Counted from the first letter of the stretch, positions 27,701-36,558 are shown. The stretch: DNA of 64,000 nucleotides from an uncultured Aurantimonas sp. (GCA_947488615.1 CANKZU010000001.1:434001-498000); one strand, 5' to 3'. Notes: generated by a model from the letters alone, not told the origin. Program-made: numbers and translations.

Positions 27701-27836
27701 GCCAGCCATCGTATCTGACCGGCGGGCAGCTCCGGCTGTCCGCCGTTTTTTCCGAACAGCAAGGCGCGGTATTTGCCTTCTTGCCCGGCGGCCTATGCTG
27801 GGTTCGGTGTTTTCGATCCGCTCAGGAGAAGAGCAA

Positions 27837-29027
27837 ATGCCCAGCTTGAGGATTCTCCGCGCTTGCTTGGCCCGGCTTGTGTCGATGCGTTTGTTGACCT
27901 CAATCGCACCCGTCATTGCCGTGGCATTGTTGATGGCATTGGCTGCAACCAATACGGGTACCGCGCAAAGTTCGGTTCGTCCGCCTGATAGCGAGATCTC
28001 GGCAACCGGATCGCCGACCGGCGGTGCTGTGCCCGGAGACGCTCTGGGCACGACCTCGGATGCGGAAATCTGGCGGGCTGTCCGCCAAGGGGTTACCGGC
28101 GATGTCTCGATACCGGATAAAAAGGCCGGGGTGCTGGTCCAGTCCGAGGGCGAATCCTGGCGCTTGCTGCGCAATGGCCCGATGTTCGAGTATCTCGGCC
28201 TTGCCATGATCGGAACGCTGATCCTGCTGGCGCTGTTCTTCGCCATTCGCGGGCGCGTCCGGGTGGAGCACGGTATGGCCGGTGTTCGGATCAAGCGGTT
28301 TTCGGTGGTCGAGCGAACCGGCCATTGGTTGATGGCACTCTCCTTCATCATTCTGGCGATCAGCGGGCTCAATGTGTCGTTCGGGCGAAGCGTGATCATG
28401 CCCTTGATCGGCAAGGATGCTTTCGGGCCGATGTCGGCCTTTCTGAAATTGACCCACAACTATGTTGCCTTCGCCTTCATGCTTGGCTTGGCGATGGCCT
28501 TCGTCATGTGGATCATCCACAACATCCCCAATCGCCACGATGTAATTTGGCTCCTCAAGGGCGGCGGCCTGTTCTCCAAAGGCACGCATGTGCCCGCGAA
28601 GAAATTCAATGCAGGCCAGAAGATCATCTTCTGGCTGGTGATGATCGGTGGACTTTCCCTTTCCGTCTCGGGATGGGCAATGCTGTTTCCGTTCGAACAC
28701 AGCTATTTCAGTGACACCTTCAGCGGGCTTGCCTCGATCGGCCTCGATATACCGGCACTCGTCGGATTGCCGCAGCCGCCCTACTCGGCGATTCAGGAGC
28801 AGCAATTCAACTCGATCTGGCACGCCGTCATGGCCGTCTTCATGGTCTGCGTGATCTTCGGCCATATCTACATCGGCACGATTGGTATGGAGGGTGCCTA
28901 TGACGCGATGGGGCGCGGCGATGTGGATCTCAATTGGGCTCGCGAGCACCACTCGCTCTGGGTCGATGAAGTTCTTGAGAAGGACGCGCGCGCACCGGCC
29001 GGCATCCATCCTGAGCCGGCGGAATAA
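27837..29027 (+). CDS. fdhC: Formate dehydrogenase gamma subunit (cytochrome b556)
   Basis: A 396-residue membrane subunit, longer than the about 220 residues of E. coli FdnI. It has an N-terminal hydrophobic signal or anchor (residues 17-40), a polar periplasmic region of about 80 residues, then the cytochrome b core: VERTGHWLMALSFIILAISGLNV, LTHNYVAFAFMLGLAMAFVMWIIHN, and a final FNSIWHAVMAVFMVCVIFGHIYIGT, carrying the heme-b histidines. It passes electrons from formate to quinone. ATG at 27837 follows AGGAGA; the frame is open far upstream but overlaps fdhB. Confidence 0.93.
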   Translation: MPSLRILRACLARLVSMRLLTSIAPVIAVALLMALAATNTGTAQSSVRPPDSEISATGSPTGGAVPGDALGTTSDAEIWRAVRQGVTGDVSIPDKKAGVLVQSEGESWRLLRNGPMFEYLGLAMIGTLILLALFFAIRGRVRVEHGMAGVRIKRFSVVERTGHWLMALSFIILAISGLNVSFGRSVIMPLIGKDAFGPMSAFLKLTHNYVAFAFMLGLAMAFVMWIIHNIPNRHDVIWLLKGGGLFSKGTHVPAKKFNAGQKIIFWLVMIGGLSLSVSGWAMLFPFEHSYFSDTFSGLASIGLDIPALVGLPQPPYSAIQEQQFNSIWHAVMAVFMVCVIFGHIYIGTIGMEGAYDAMGRGDVDLNWAREHHSLWVDEVLEKDARAPAGIHPEPAE

Positions 29028-29049
29028 GTCGCGGGGCACATGGCGCGAT

Positions 29050-30435
29050 ATGTTCCGCGGGTTCCAACTGACGGCGATGGCGGTGGCTCTCGCCTTCTTT
29101 GCGCCGGCGCAGTCCTCTTCGAGCGAGCGGGAATGGCCTCAGCGCCTGGTCGGCCATGGCGGTCCCGTCATGGCGATAACCCTGTCCGATGACGGCTCCG
29201 AGGCGCTGACCGCATCCTTCGACTATTCGATCATTCGTTGGCGAATGCAGGGTCCTGAGGGCACGATCGTCGCGCGGCTGATCGGACACGATGCCGCCGT
29301 CAATGACGTCGCTTTCGTCCCTGGCGCCGAAAAGGCGGTTTCCGTATCAGACGACGGCGCGTTCGCGATCTGGGATCTGCGGGAGAATCGTCTCGAAACC
29401 CTGATCGAGGATACCAAGGACAAGGTCCAGGACGTTGCGGTGAGTCTCGACGGCCGGTTCGCGGCCGCCGCCCGCTGGGACGGCACGGCGCGAATTTTCG
29501 ATATCGCCGCGGGGCGTGAAATCGGCCGCACCGAGGGACATCGCGGCAATGTGAATGCTGTTGCCTTCTCGTTGGACGGCAGGCAGCTCTTTACCGCGGG
29601 TTACGACGGCACCGTTCGCGAATGGCCGCTTCGCGATGGCCAGATCACCGGACCCTCCCGCCTGCTGTATTCCCACGGTTGGGGCGTCAACGTGCTGGCA
29701 GCCCTCCCCGGCGGTTCGTTGCTGGCCTTCGGTACGCTGAACGGCGTGACCGGCGTCATCGATCTTCCGACCGGCGAAGTCGCCGAATTGGCATCGAATG
29801 AGCACCCGGTCCTGTCGATCGCTTCGTCGCCGCGCGCGGGGTGGTTCGCCACGGGCAGTGCCAACGGTCGTGTCCGTGTCTTCGATGCCGATTCGGGAAA
29901 CCTCGTGGAGGAATACGGAGATATCTACGGCCCGGTCTGGGGACTTTCGTTCACGCCCGAAGGCACCCAGTTGTATCGCAGCGGGCTGGACGATTTCGCG
30001 ATCCGTTGGCAGGTCGCGCCGCGCCATCCGCTCGAGCCCGTCCAGTCCGTCTATCCGCGCCGGTTTCAGACTGTTAACCGGGCCGGCCCCGGCGAGATCG
30101 AGTTCTTGCGCAAATGCTCGGTCTGCCACACGCTCACGCCGGATGACGCCAACCGCGCCGGGCCGACGCTGTACGGTCTATTCGGCAGGGTTGCCGGGAC
30201 GGTGCCAGGCTACAAATATTCTCAGGCCCTGGTGGAATCAGATATTGTCTGGACTCCGGAGACGGTTTCGCGGCTATTCGACGATGGACCGGATATCGTG
30301 ACGCCGGGGACGAAAATGCCGGTCCAGCGGCTCAAGAGCGTCGAACGGCGGGACGCACTGATCACCTACCTGCTGCAAGCCACGGCGGCGAACGGACAAG
30401 CGCCGTTGCCGGGCGAGCGGCATAGCAAGAATTGA
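29050..30435 (+). CDS. WD40-repeat protein with C-terminal cytochrome c domain
   Basis: A 461-residue secreted hybrid. Residues 1-26 are a signal peptide. Residues about 35-335 hold six to seven WD40-like blades (for example RLVGHGGPVMAITLSDDG and TEGHRGNVNAVAFSLDGRQ). Residues about 348-450 are a class I cytochrome c: heme motif CSVCH (Cys356, Cys359, His360), a GPTLYGLFGRVAGTVPGYKYS stretch and the Met423 ligand in GTKMPVQ. It starts 22 bases after the gamma subunit gene, in the same operon. It could be an electron acceptor for, or docking partner of, the periplasmic FDH. The role is not established. Confidence 0.88.
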   Translation: MFRGFQLTAMAVALAFFAPAQSSSSEREWPQRLVGHGGPVMAITLSDDGSEALTASFDYSIIRWRMQGPEGTIVARLIGHDAAVNDVAFVPGAEKAVSVSDDGAFAIWDLRENRLETLIEDTKDKVQDVAVSLDGRFAAAARWDGTARIFDIAAGREIGRTEGHRGNVNAVAFSLDGRQLFTAGYDGTVREWPLRDGQITGPSRLLYSHGWGVNVLAALPGGSLLAFGTLNGVTGVIDLPTGEVAELASNEHPVLSIASSPRAGWFATGSANGRVRVFDADSGNLVEEYGDIYGPVWGLSFTPEGTQLYRSGLDDFAIRWQVAPRHPLEPVQSVYPRRFQTVNRAGPGEIEFLRKCSVCHTLTPDDANRAGPTLYGLFGRVAGTVPGYKYSQALVESDIVWTPETVSRLFDDGPDIVTPGTKMPVQRLKSVERRDALITYLLQATAANGQAPLPGERHSKN

Positions 30436-30451
30436 CGGAGTCGGACTGATA

Positions 30452-30577
30452 ATGAAAGCCTTCCTCTTGAGCATCGTAATCCTGCTGGTCGTCGCCCTTG
30501 GCGTCGGGTTTCTCCTTGATGAGCCCCTCGAAACCCCGGCGAGCCAGGCCTATTCGACGGAGAACGTCCGGCTGTAA
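30452..30577 (+). CDS. 41-residue single-span membrane peptide
   Basis: A short reading frame encoding MKAFLLSIVILLVVALGVGF followed by LDEPLETPASQAYSTENVRL. One hydrophobic segment (about residues 3-21) then a polar acidic tail. Its stop TAATG overlaps the start of the protease gene by one base, and it begins 16 bases after the cytochrome gene, so it looks like a genuine translated member of the operon. It resembles no named family that I recognise; small subunits of respiratory complexes have this shape. Confidence 0.7.
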   Translation: MKAFLLSIVILLVVALGVGFLLDEPLETPASQAYSTENVRL

Positions 30578-31563
30578 TGCGTATCACTCGCGGCCTCGCG
30601 GCTCTCATTGCGCTGGCCCTCGCGGGATTTGCGGCCGTGGCTGGCCAAGCGGAGGAGCTATCCGCCAAGAATTGGCGCACGGCCATTGCAACCGTCGCGA
30701 CGCAATCCGTGGTCGCTGTCATTCCGGTGTTACCAAAGCACCAGATCAACCAGGAAGAGCCCGAGGGCACCGGTTTCGCGGTCCGCGACGGCCGCACCAT
30801 CGTGACGGCGGACCATGTGCTCGGGCGCACCAACACGGTGCGGTTGCGGCTGTCCTCGGGAGCCGTCCGGGAGGCGGACATCGCGCTGCGTGACGCCGAT
30901 ACGGATATCGCCTTGTTGCATGTCAGCGATGCCCTTCCGCCCCTGGTGTTCTCCGCTGACGTGCGGACAGGCGCTGATGCCTGCGTCCTCGGAAACGCAT
31001 TCGGCCTCGGGATCAGCTTGGCCTGCGGCGTGATTTCGGCGACCGACCGGCGCGGCGTCGGCTTCAACCGCATCGAGGACTTCCTCCAGACCGACGCGGC
31101 GATCAATCCTGGCATGTCCGGAGCGCCGCTCATCACCGCGGACGGCAACGTCGCCGGAATGGCCAGTGCGATTTTCACCAAATCGTCCGACGGCAATCTC
31201 GGCGTGAATTTCGTCGCCTCCGCGCGGTTGCTCGAGGCTGTTCTCGATGACGGCGAGGATGGTCGTATCGAACGGCGCGCGGCGGGGATCATCCTGCGCC
31301 CGCTTCCCACGCCTGGCGAAACCGGAGAACCCGGCGCTGAAGTCGTGCGCGTGGCACCGGGATCGCCGGAAGATCAGGCTGGAATCGCCATGGGCGACCG
31401 CATCCGCGCCATCGGCGATCTGGCCGTACGTGGCCAGCCCGACTATCTCAGCGCGATCGTCCTCGGCGCCGGGCAGGATACGCTCACCTTTTCGATTGAA
31501 CGAGCCGGCGAATTGTTGGACATCCTCGTCCAGGACAAAAGCGAAAAAGGAAAAGACCGATGA
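30577..31563 (+). CDS. DegP/HtrA-like trypsin-fold serine protease with PDZ domain
   Basis: A 328-residue exported protease. Residues 1-24 are a signal peptide. The trypsin-like domain has a complete triad: His80 (VTADHVLG), Asp110 (DTDIALLHV) and Ser181 (AINPGMSGAPLI, where GNSGGP is usual). A single PDZ domain at about 235-315 contains VRVAPGSPEDQAGIAMGDRIRAIG. It acts in the periplasm, perhaps in quality control or maturation of the FDH complex. It is joined by overlapping stop/start codons to the 41-aa peptide upstream and to the DUF6494 gene downstream. Confidence 0.88.
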   Translation: MRITRGLAALIALALAGFAAVAGQAEELSAKNWRTAIATVATQSVVAVIPVLPKHQINQEEPEGTGFAVRDGRTIVTADHVLGRTNTVRLRLSSGAVREADIALRDADTDIALLHVSDALPPLVFSADVRTGADACVLGNAFGLGISLACGVISATDRRGVGFNRIEDFLQTDAAINPGMSGAPLITADGNVAGMASAIFTKSSDGNLGVNFVASARLLEAVLDDGEDGRIERRAAGIILRPLPTPGETGEPGAEVVRVAPGSPEDQAGIAMGDRIRAIGDLAVRGQPDYLSAIVLGAGQDTLTFSIERAGELLDILVQDKSEKGKDR

Positions 31564-31751
31564 GCGAAGAAGCCTTCAACATGTCGCTGAGAAAATTCCT
31601 CAAGCAGGTCGGGGTAACCTCGCAGCACGAAATCGAAGATCTGGTGCGCACGGGAAAGGCGGGTTCGGGCTCGCTGAGGGTCAAGATCGTCCTGACCGCC
31701 GAGGGCGCCCCGCTTAATCATGTGGTCGAGGGCGAAATCCAACTGCCGTGA
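31560..31751 (+). CDS. DUF6494 family small protein
   Basis: A 63-residue soluble protein, MSEEAFNMSLRKFLKQVGVTSQHEIEDLV in its first half, then a basic turn and a beta-rich C-terminus (LRVKIVLTAEGAPL). It matches the DUF6494 family of short proteins found in proteobacterial FDH-type clusters; no function is known. Its ATG overlaps the protease stop by four bases and its own stop overlaps the next ATG, so its synthesis is coupled to both. Confidence 0.8.
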   Translation: MSEEAFNMSLRKFLKQVGVTSQHEIEDLVRTGKAGSGSLRVKIVLTAEGAPLNHVVEGEIQLP

Positions 31752-32512
31752 TGCCCGCGGCGCCTGAGGTCCAGCAACTGGCCGATCCGGAATTTCCGCC
31801 TGTCTTTACTGGTCACGCGGTCGCTGCGGACGCGGATCCTTTCGCCGTCGCGGTGGAGGGTGCAGCGTCCGGTTCGTATGGGGCTGGAGATGTCGTCTGG
31901 AGCGAGGATCGGCGCCGCGCCGCGGCCGCATTCATTCTCGAACCGGAGACGCCTCTTGTCGTTGCGGCGCAGATGGTCCCGGTCATGATGGTCGCGCTCG
32001 GTGACGCGCTCGGCGCCATCGGTCCGCCCAATCTGGCATTGACCTTCCGCTGGCCCGGCACAATTCTGGCCAATGGCGGGATCGTCGGCAAGGTTGCGTT
32101 CCGCGCTCCCGACAACGCCGTCGTTGCCGATATTCCGGACCACATCGTCGTCGGATTCGAGCTGGCGCTCGACACGTCGGCCAATTCGCGTGGCGAACCC
32201 GGCCTCGACCCGAATGTGACAGCGCTTTTCGAGGAAGGTTGCGGCGAATTGGACCGAACCAGCATCATCGAGGCCGTCGCCCGGCACTTCCTGTCATGGA
32301 TCGACGGGTGGACGCATGATGGATTTCGCGCCGCCCACCAGTCCTGGTTGTCGCGCGCCAACGATCTGGACCCGCACATCGACGTATCTGTCGATGGCGG
32401 CGCCCGCTCTGGCAAGATGGTCGGCATGGACGAGGATGGCGGCCTGCTTGTTCAGGCGGAAGGGCAGACGGTGCTGGTCCCTCTTTGCACAGCCTTGGGA
32501 GTCAGTGCCTGA
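31751..32512 (+). CDS. Biotin/lipoate protein ligase-like protein
   Basis: A 253-residue cytoplasmic protein of the BPL/LplA/LipB fold. GAGDVVWSEDRRRAAAAFILEPETPL, LGDALGAIGPPNLALTFRWPGTILANGGIVGKV and a C-terminal SH3-like part (SGKMVGMDEDGGLLVQAEGQTVLVPLCTALG, BPL_C/DUF4444-like) support the family. The canonical GRGRxGR biotin-binding motif is not seen. No lipoate- or biotin-dependent protein is encoded nearby, so its presence in an FDH operon is unexplained. TGATG overlaps link it to both neighbours. Confidence 0.78.
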   Translation: MPAAPEVQQLADPEFPPVFTGHAVAADADPFAVAVEGAASGSYGAGDVVWSEDRRRAAAAFILEPETPLVVAAQMVPVMMVALGDALGAIGPPNLALTFRWPGTILANGGIVGKVAFRAPDNAVVADIPDHIVVGFELALDTSANSRGEPGLDPNVTALFEEGCGELDRTSIIEAVARHFLSWIDGWTHDGFRAAHQSWLSRANDLDPHIDVSVDGGARSGKMVGMDEDGGLLVQAEGQTVLVPLCTALGVSA

Positions 32513-33561
32513 TGGACGCTCAACCCGCCAATTCCCGTGACGAACAGCGCATTATCTGGAAATCCGCCGGGCTACATTTGACGCACCGCCTCGAAAGCGG
32601 CTGGCTGGCCGTGACACCGGACTTCCTGCGCGCCTATTACACCCGCCCGGAAATCCATCCGATCGAGGAGAGCTGCGAAAACGAGCATCGCCTGTTCGAA
32701 AAGCTGATGGAAACTCCGACCGCGCCGATCCCTGACGCAGAGCTCGCGGCAATCGCTGATACGGACGCGGCCGACAACTATCGACTGGTCCTCGGCTATC
32801 GCGATCACCTGCTGAAGCATGGCTCGATCGAAGCGGGCTATCTGGCGCTGTTTCAGCCGGGCGCACCGCAAGTGCCGCCGGTCTTCATCGAACAGATGGT
32901 TCATCTCGTCTTGTCCGGCCTTTTGGCGGATGAGCGCGATCCGTTCGTGCTGCGCGCCGCCGAACTATTCTTTCGCGATCAGAAGGCGACGACGAGCGAC
33001 GGCCAGCTCATGCTCGCGGATGCGGAAGTGGTCGAGATGTATTCGGAATCCGGCGGTTTCGGTGGCCTCGGAGCCTTGCTGGCCGAGGCCGGAACGCCGA
33101 TGCGCGAGGTCTCGCTCGATGTGATGACCGAGGACAACGCGGCCGCCTATTGGGAGCGCGCCGATCAGTTCAACTTCGCGCTCGACTTCCGCTTTACCCA
33201 GTCGGGACAGGACGCGCTGGCGCGCGTCATCGAACGATGGGTGGGCCATTTCATGCGGCTGCCGGTCCGCGTACAGGCCATGCAGGCGATCACCGACGAG
33301 CGCTGGACCTGGCATATCGGCCTCGATGCGGAATCAACGCTGATACTGAACGGGCTTTATGACGGGGAGTCGGTCGACGAGAACCGTCTCGACCGCATTG
33401 CCGCGCTGTATCGCATGGAGTTCCTGGAACCCGACCGTCTCATCGAGACGATGCGGGGCAAGCCGGCTTATCTGGGCCTCGCGGCGTCGGGCGATAATCT
33501 CATTCGACTGAAACCGCAAAACCTGTTGACGAACCTTCCCCTGACACCGGGCCTACAGTGA
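32512..33561 (+). CDS. DUF6352 family protein
   Basis: A 349-residue, mostly helical soluble protein without signal peptide or membrane segments. It matches the DUF6352 family, known only from gene neighbourhoods like this one; I see no catalytic motif. Features are WLAVTPDFLRAYYTRPEIHPIEESC near the N-terminus, ALFFRDQKATTSDG-like central segments and WTWHIGLDAESTLILNGLYDG toward the end. The start is the ATG in the TGATG overlap with the ligase-like gene. Its tight coupling suggests that the ligase-like protein and this one act together. Confidence 0.75.
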   Translation: MDAQPANSRDEQRIIWKSAGLHLTHRLESGWLAVTPDFLRAYYTRPEIHPIEESCENEHRLFEKLMETPTAPIPDAELAAIADTDAADNYRLVLGYRDHLLKHGSIEAGYLALFQPGAPQVPPVFIEQMVHLVLSGLLADERDPFVLRAAELFFRDQKATTSDGQLMLADAEVVEMYSESGGFGGLGALLAEAGTPMREVSLDVMTEDNAAAYWERADQFNFALDFRFTQSGQDALARVIERWVGHFMRLPVRVQAMQAITDERWTWHIGLDAESTLILNGLYDGESVDENRLDRIAALYRMEFLEPDRLIETMRGKPAYLGLAASGDNLIRLKPQNLLTNLPLTPGLQ

Positions 33562-33574
33562 GCAAGGAAACGAT

Positions 33575-33874
33575 ATGACGACCTCATCGACAAAAATCGT
33601 AAACACCCCGTGGATGCGGTTCGTGGCGTTGCTGCTCGCGGTCCTGCTCGCAATCGGCGCCTTTTTCCTCTGGCTGAACACCGAGGAATGGGTGTCGACC
33701 GTCGGAGAACGGGCCGAGCGACTTCAGGAATTGACCGTTTCGGACGAGGTGGTCGCCTGCATCGACAAACGGGTCGCCGATATCGACGCGATGGTCGATC
33801 AGGGCATGATCAGCGCGGACGCCGCCGAGCAGTCCCGCTCGCAGGCGCGCTCGCTCTGCTACGACCGCAACTGA
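33575..33874 (+). CDS. 99-residue single-span membrane protein
   Basis: A short N-terminal tail, one transmembrane helix (about residues 14-34, FVALLLAVLLAIGAFFLWL), then a 60-residue periplasmic helical region with two Cys (VVACIDKRVADID and SLCYDRN) that could form a disulfide. I do not recognise the family. It starts 13 bases after DUF6352 and is the last gene of the fdh operon, ending ten bases from the convergent Fe-S gene. Confidence 0.72.
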   Translation: MTTSSTKIVNTPWMRFVALLLAVLLAIGAFFLWLNTEEWVSTVGERAERLQELTVSDEVVACIDKRVADIDAMVDQGMISADAAEQSRSQARSLCYDRN

Positions 33875-33883
33875 GGAATCCGG

Positions 33884-35923
33884 TCAGTCCTCGTTGAAGA
33901 AGTCGTCGATCGACAGTCCCCGCTTGCCAGCCTCGAGATAGTCGTCGGTGGTGCGAATCCGGGACCGGTGGGCGATCGCGAAGGGATCGCCGCCGTCGGC
34001 GGCCAAGGCTTCCAGACGGCAGCTTTCGCACATCTGCAACAGCGCAACACGCTCCTCGGTCTGGAACATCCAGTGCGTGCCGCCAAGTTTCTCCTTGACC
34101 TTGTCGAGCATGCCGCGTGCGGCGAAGGGCGTTCCGCAACGGATGCATTCGGCCGGCTCGTCCTCGTTCAGCGTCATCGGCTGCATGACAGTCGGCGCGA
34201 AATTATAACGCGGCTCCAAAGAAATCGCGGTTTCCGGGCAAGTAGCCGCGCAGATCCCGCACTGGACGCAGGCCGATTCGACGAACCGCAATTGCGGCTT
34301 GTCAGGATTGTCGCGCAGCGCGTCGGCGGGGCAGGCCGATACGCAGGCCATGCACAGCGTGCAGCGTTCCTGGTCAACATTGATCGCGCCATAGGGCGCG
34401 GATTCGGGCAGCCGGATGAGGTCGGACTCCGCATGTCCCGCCTTGGCGAGGATCGCAATGGCGGCCCGGGCCACCTCGCGCTTGCCGCCCACCGGCGCAA
34501 AAGCCGTGCGCGCGATCTCCGCTGCCGACTGCAGATCGTAAAGTGCCGATTCCACAATATCGGGATCGCCTGCGTCGACGACCAGGACTCGGCCGGCTCC
34601 GAGAGCCATCCCGCCGGTCAATGCGTCGACGAGAGAGATCTCCTCATTCAACGCATCCAGCTCGCCGGCCTTGCGCGGATCCGTCAGCACCACCACCGAG
34701 CGGAACCCGGCGGCCAGCGCTGCGGCCATCAGATCATGTCCAACGCCGCTCGCCGAGTGCAGTTCGAGCGGGATGACGTTGGCCGGCAGGCCGCGCCCGA
34801 GCCGCGCTATGGCATTGATCAGCGGCGCGCCATGCTGGCGATCGTGAACCAGGAGGACCGGCGATTTCCCACCCGCGGCGAGATAGGTCTGCGCCAGCGT
34901 CTGGACGCGCTCGACCAGTTGGGCACGCGCCGGATAATCGTAGGAGACGGCGCCCGTCGGGCAATGGGCGGCGCAATTGCCGCAGCCGCCGCAGATATCG
35001 GCGTCGATCAGGACCTCGTCGCCCGCCGGCGTGATCGCGCTCGGCGGACAATTGTCGATGCATTTCGTGCAGCCGGTCTTTTTCGACCGTTCATGTGCGC
35101 AGATCGAGGCGTCGTACGAGACATAGATCGGCTTTTCGAACTCGCCCTCATAGGCGCTCGCCTCGAACACGGCGCGCATGACGGCTGCCGGATCACGCGG
35201 GTCCGGGCGGAAATAGCCGTCGCGGCCCGCCGGACGCGGGAACAGGGCGGCGTCGCCGGTCATGTCGAACAGGACGCTGCAATTCGACTTTGCGCCGTCG
35301 CGGGCGAGGCCGAACTGCGGCTCGTCGCGCGAGGAGGGCAGCATCGCCGCATAGCCATCGACGACGACGTCGAACGCCCCGAGCGAACCGTGCGCCATGG
35401 ATACCTTGCCGCGGAACACCGGAAAATCGAGAACAGCCGGCAGCAGAATATCGTCGCTTCCAGTCAGGAGCAGCGTGACCGAAAGCGTTCGATTGAGCAT
35501 CGCGGCGGCGTCGAAGGCCGCCTGCCCCTCGCCCATGACGAGGCACAGGCCATCGCTGGAGATCGTGCGCAGACGGGCCGGCTTGATCGGCAGAGAGGCA
35601 GCGGCGAGCAGCGCGGCCATCTTCGGCGCGGTCGACGTCTTGTCCGTCGTCCAGCCGGCGGTCTCGCGAATATTGACGAAGGCCGCGACCTCGCGTCCCG
35701 CCTCTTCCGCGACTTCGGCAAAGAGTGGGCTTTCCTGCGTGCAGGCGACGACAATCTCGTCGCCTGACTCCAGTGCGCCTTCAAAAACGCCGATCTGGTT
35801 GCGACAGAGATTGGTATGAACGGTCAGTTCCGTCTCGCCAAACGCGCGCGCAATGGCTTTCCCATCCATTTTCATGGACTTCTCGCAATTGCAGATCAGG
35901 ACCCGTTTACTCGTTGCAGTCAT
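33884..35923 (-). CDS. Multi-cluster [4Fe-4S] ferredoxin-type protein of FDH islands
   Basis: A 679-residue cytoplasmic protein. The N-terminus has an unusual CNCEKSM motif followed by an HdrA-like alpha/beta region (VVACTQESPLF). Four ferredoxin-type cluster motifs follow: CTKCIDNCPPSAI and CGGCGNCAAHCPTGAV near residues 285-325, CTLCMACVSACPADAL and CVQCGICAATCPETAI near 520-570. A CIRCG pair and a CESCR pair near the C-terminus may bind a further metal. The ATG at 35923 follows GGGAGAAG. Homologues sit next to FDH genes; an electron-transfer or assembly role is inferred. Confidence 0.85.
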   Translation of the reverse strand: MTATSKRVLICNCEKSMKMDGKAIARAFGETELTVHTNLCRNQIGVFEGALESGDEIVVACTQESPLFAEVAEEAGREVAAFVNIRETAGWTTDKTSTAPKMAALLAAASLPIKPARLRTISSDGLCLVMGEGQAAFDAAAMLNRTLSVTLLLTGSDDILLPAVLDFPVFRGKVSMAHGSLGAFDVVVDGYAAMLPSSRDEPQFGLARDGAKSNCSVLFDMTGDAALFPRPAGRDGYFRPDPRDPAAVMRAVFEASAYEGEFEKPIYVSYDASICAHERSKKTGCTKCIDNCPPSAITPAGDEVLIDADICGGCGNCAAHCPTGAVSYDYPARAQLVERVQTLAQTYLAAGGKSPVLLVHDRQHGAPLINAIARLGRGLPANVIPLELHSASGVGHDLMAAALAAGFRSVVVLTDPRKAGELDALNEEISLVDALTGGMALGAGRVLVVDAGDPDIVESALYDLQSAAEIARTAFAPVGGKREVARAAIAILAKAGHAESDLIRLPESAPYGAINVDQERCTLCMACVSACPADALRDNPDKPQLRFVESACVQCGICAATCPETAISLEPRYNFAPTVMQPMTLNEDEPAECIRCGTPFAARGMLDKVKEKLGGTHWMFQTEERVALLQMCESCRLEALAADGGDPFAIAHRSRIRTTDDYLEAGKRGLSIDDFFNED

Positions 35924-36012
35924 GGCTTCTCCCTTGTGAGCGAGCCTTAACACGTTATTCTACCAACGAAAGCGGGCAAATGCGCCCGTCTCATACGAAA
36001 GGATGACCCTGT

Positions 36013-36558
36013 TTGGCCCGGGAGTTGACGATCATGTTGGGAGTGCTCGCCGAGAAGCGGCGATCGGTCTCGAAATGGGCGAAGGAGTACTGGATACCGG
36101 TCGGCGTAACGCCCGCCTCCGGCAGCTTTTCGGCCGGCGATGAACTCCTGCGCGACCACACTATGACGCGCTATTTCATGGGCGTCCACAATCTCACATG
36201 CCACGCCGCGGACACCGAGGCCTATGTCCATAACTTCAACAGCCAGACACCGGCCCTTTTCGTCATCCTGCGGCGCTCTGAAGACGATACCCATCCCTTG
36301 CCGTGGTTCGTCCATTCGGTGACGGCCTCGCCCTATCTGGCGCAGGACTACGACGACAGCGCCGAAGACATCGTCGAACGGGTCGCGATGCCGCCTGAAA
36401 TTGCCGGGGCGATCATGGATTTCGTCGATCGCTATCACAAGGAGGAGGTGTTCAAGAAACGGCGGCGCGACAAGCTCGATACGGACGCGCACAAATTCGG
36501 CCAGGAGCCGATCTTCCTTCATCGCGAGCGACCGGGTGGAGGCAAGTACGATGGTTGA
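36013..36558 (+). CDS. DUF3305 domain-containing protein
   Basis: A 181-residue soluble protein matching DUF3305 (KWAKEYWIPVGVTP; MGVHNLTCHAADTEAYVHNFNSQTPALFVILRR). The function is unknown but the family is strongly tied to formate dehydrogenase loci in alpha- and betaproteobacteria, always with DUF3306. The start is a TTG at 36013 preceded by AAGGATGA; an ATG at 36034 with GGGAG upstream is equally plausible. Divergent from the Fe-S gene, 89 bp apart, and overlapping the next gene by eight bases. Confidence 0.82.
   Translation: MARELTIMLGVLAEKRRSVSKWAKEYWIPVGVTPASGSFSAGDELLRDHTMTRYFMGVHNLTCHAADTEAYVHNFNSQTPALFVILRRSEDDTHPLPWFVHSVTASPYLAQDYDDSAEDIVERVAMPPEIAGAIMDFVDRYHKEEVFKKRRRDKLDTDAHKFGQEPIFLHRERPGGGKYDG

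Noticed and set aside
27183..27836. An upstream extension of the FDH gamma subunit by 218 residues.
   Set aside because: It overlaps fdhB in another frame and reads as Arg/Ser-rich noise; the ATG at 27837 has AGGAGA and begins a hydrophobic leader.
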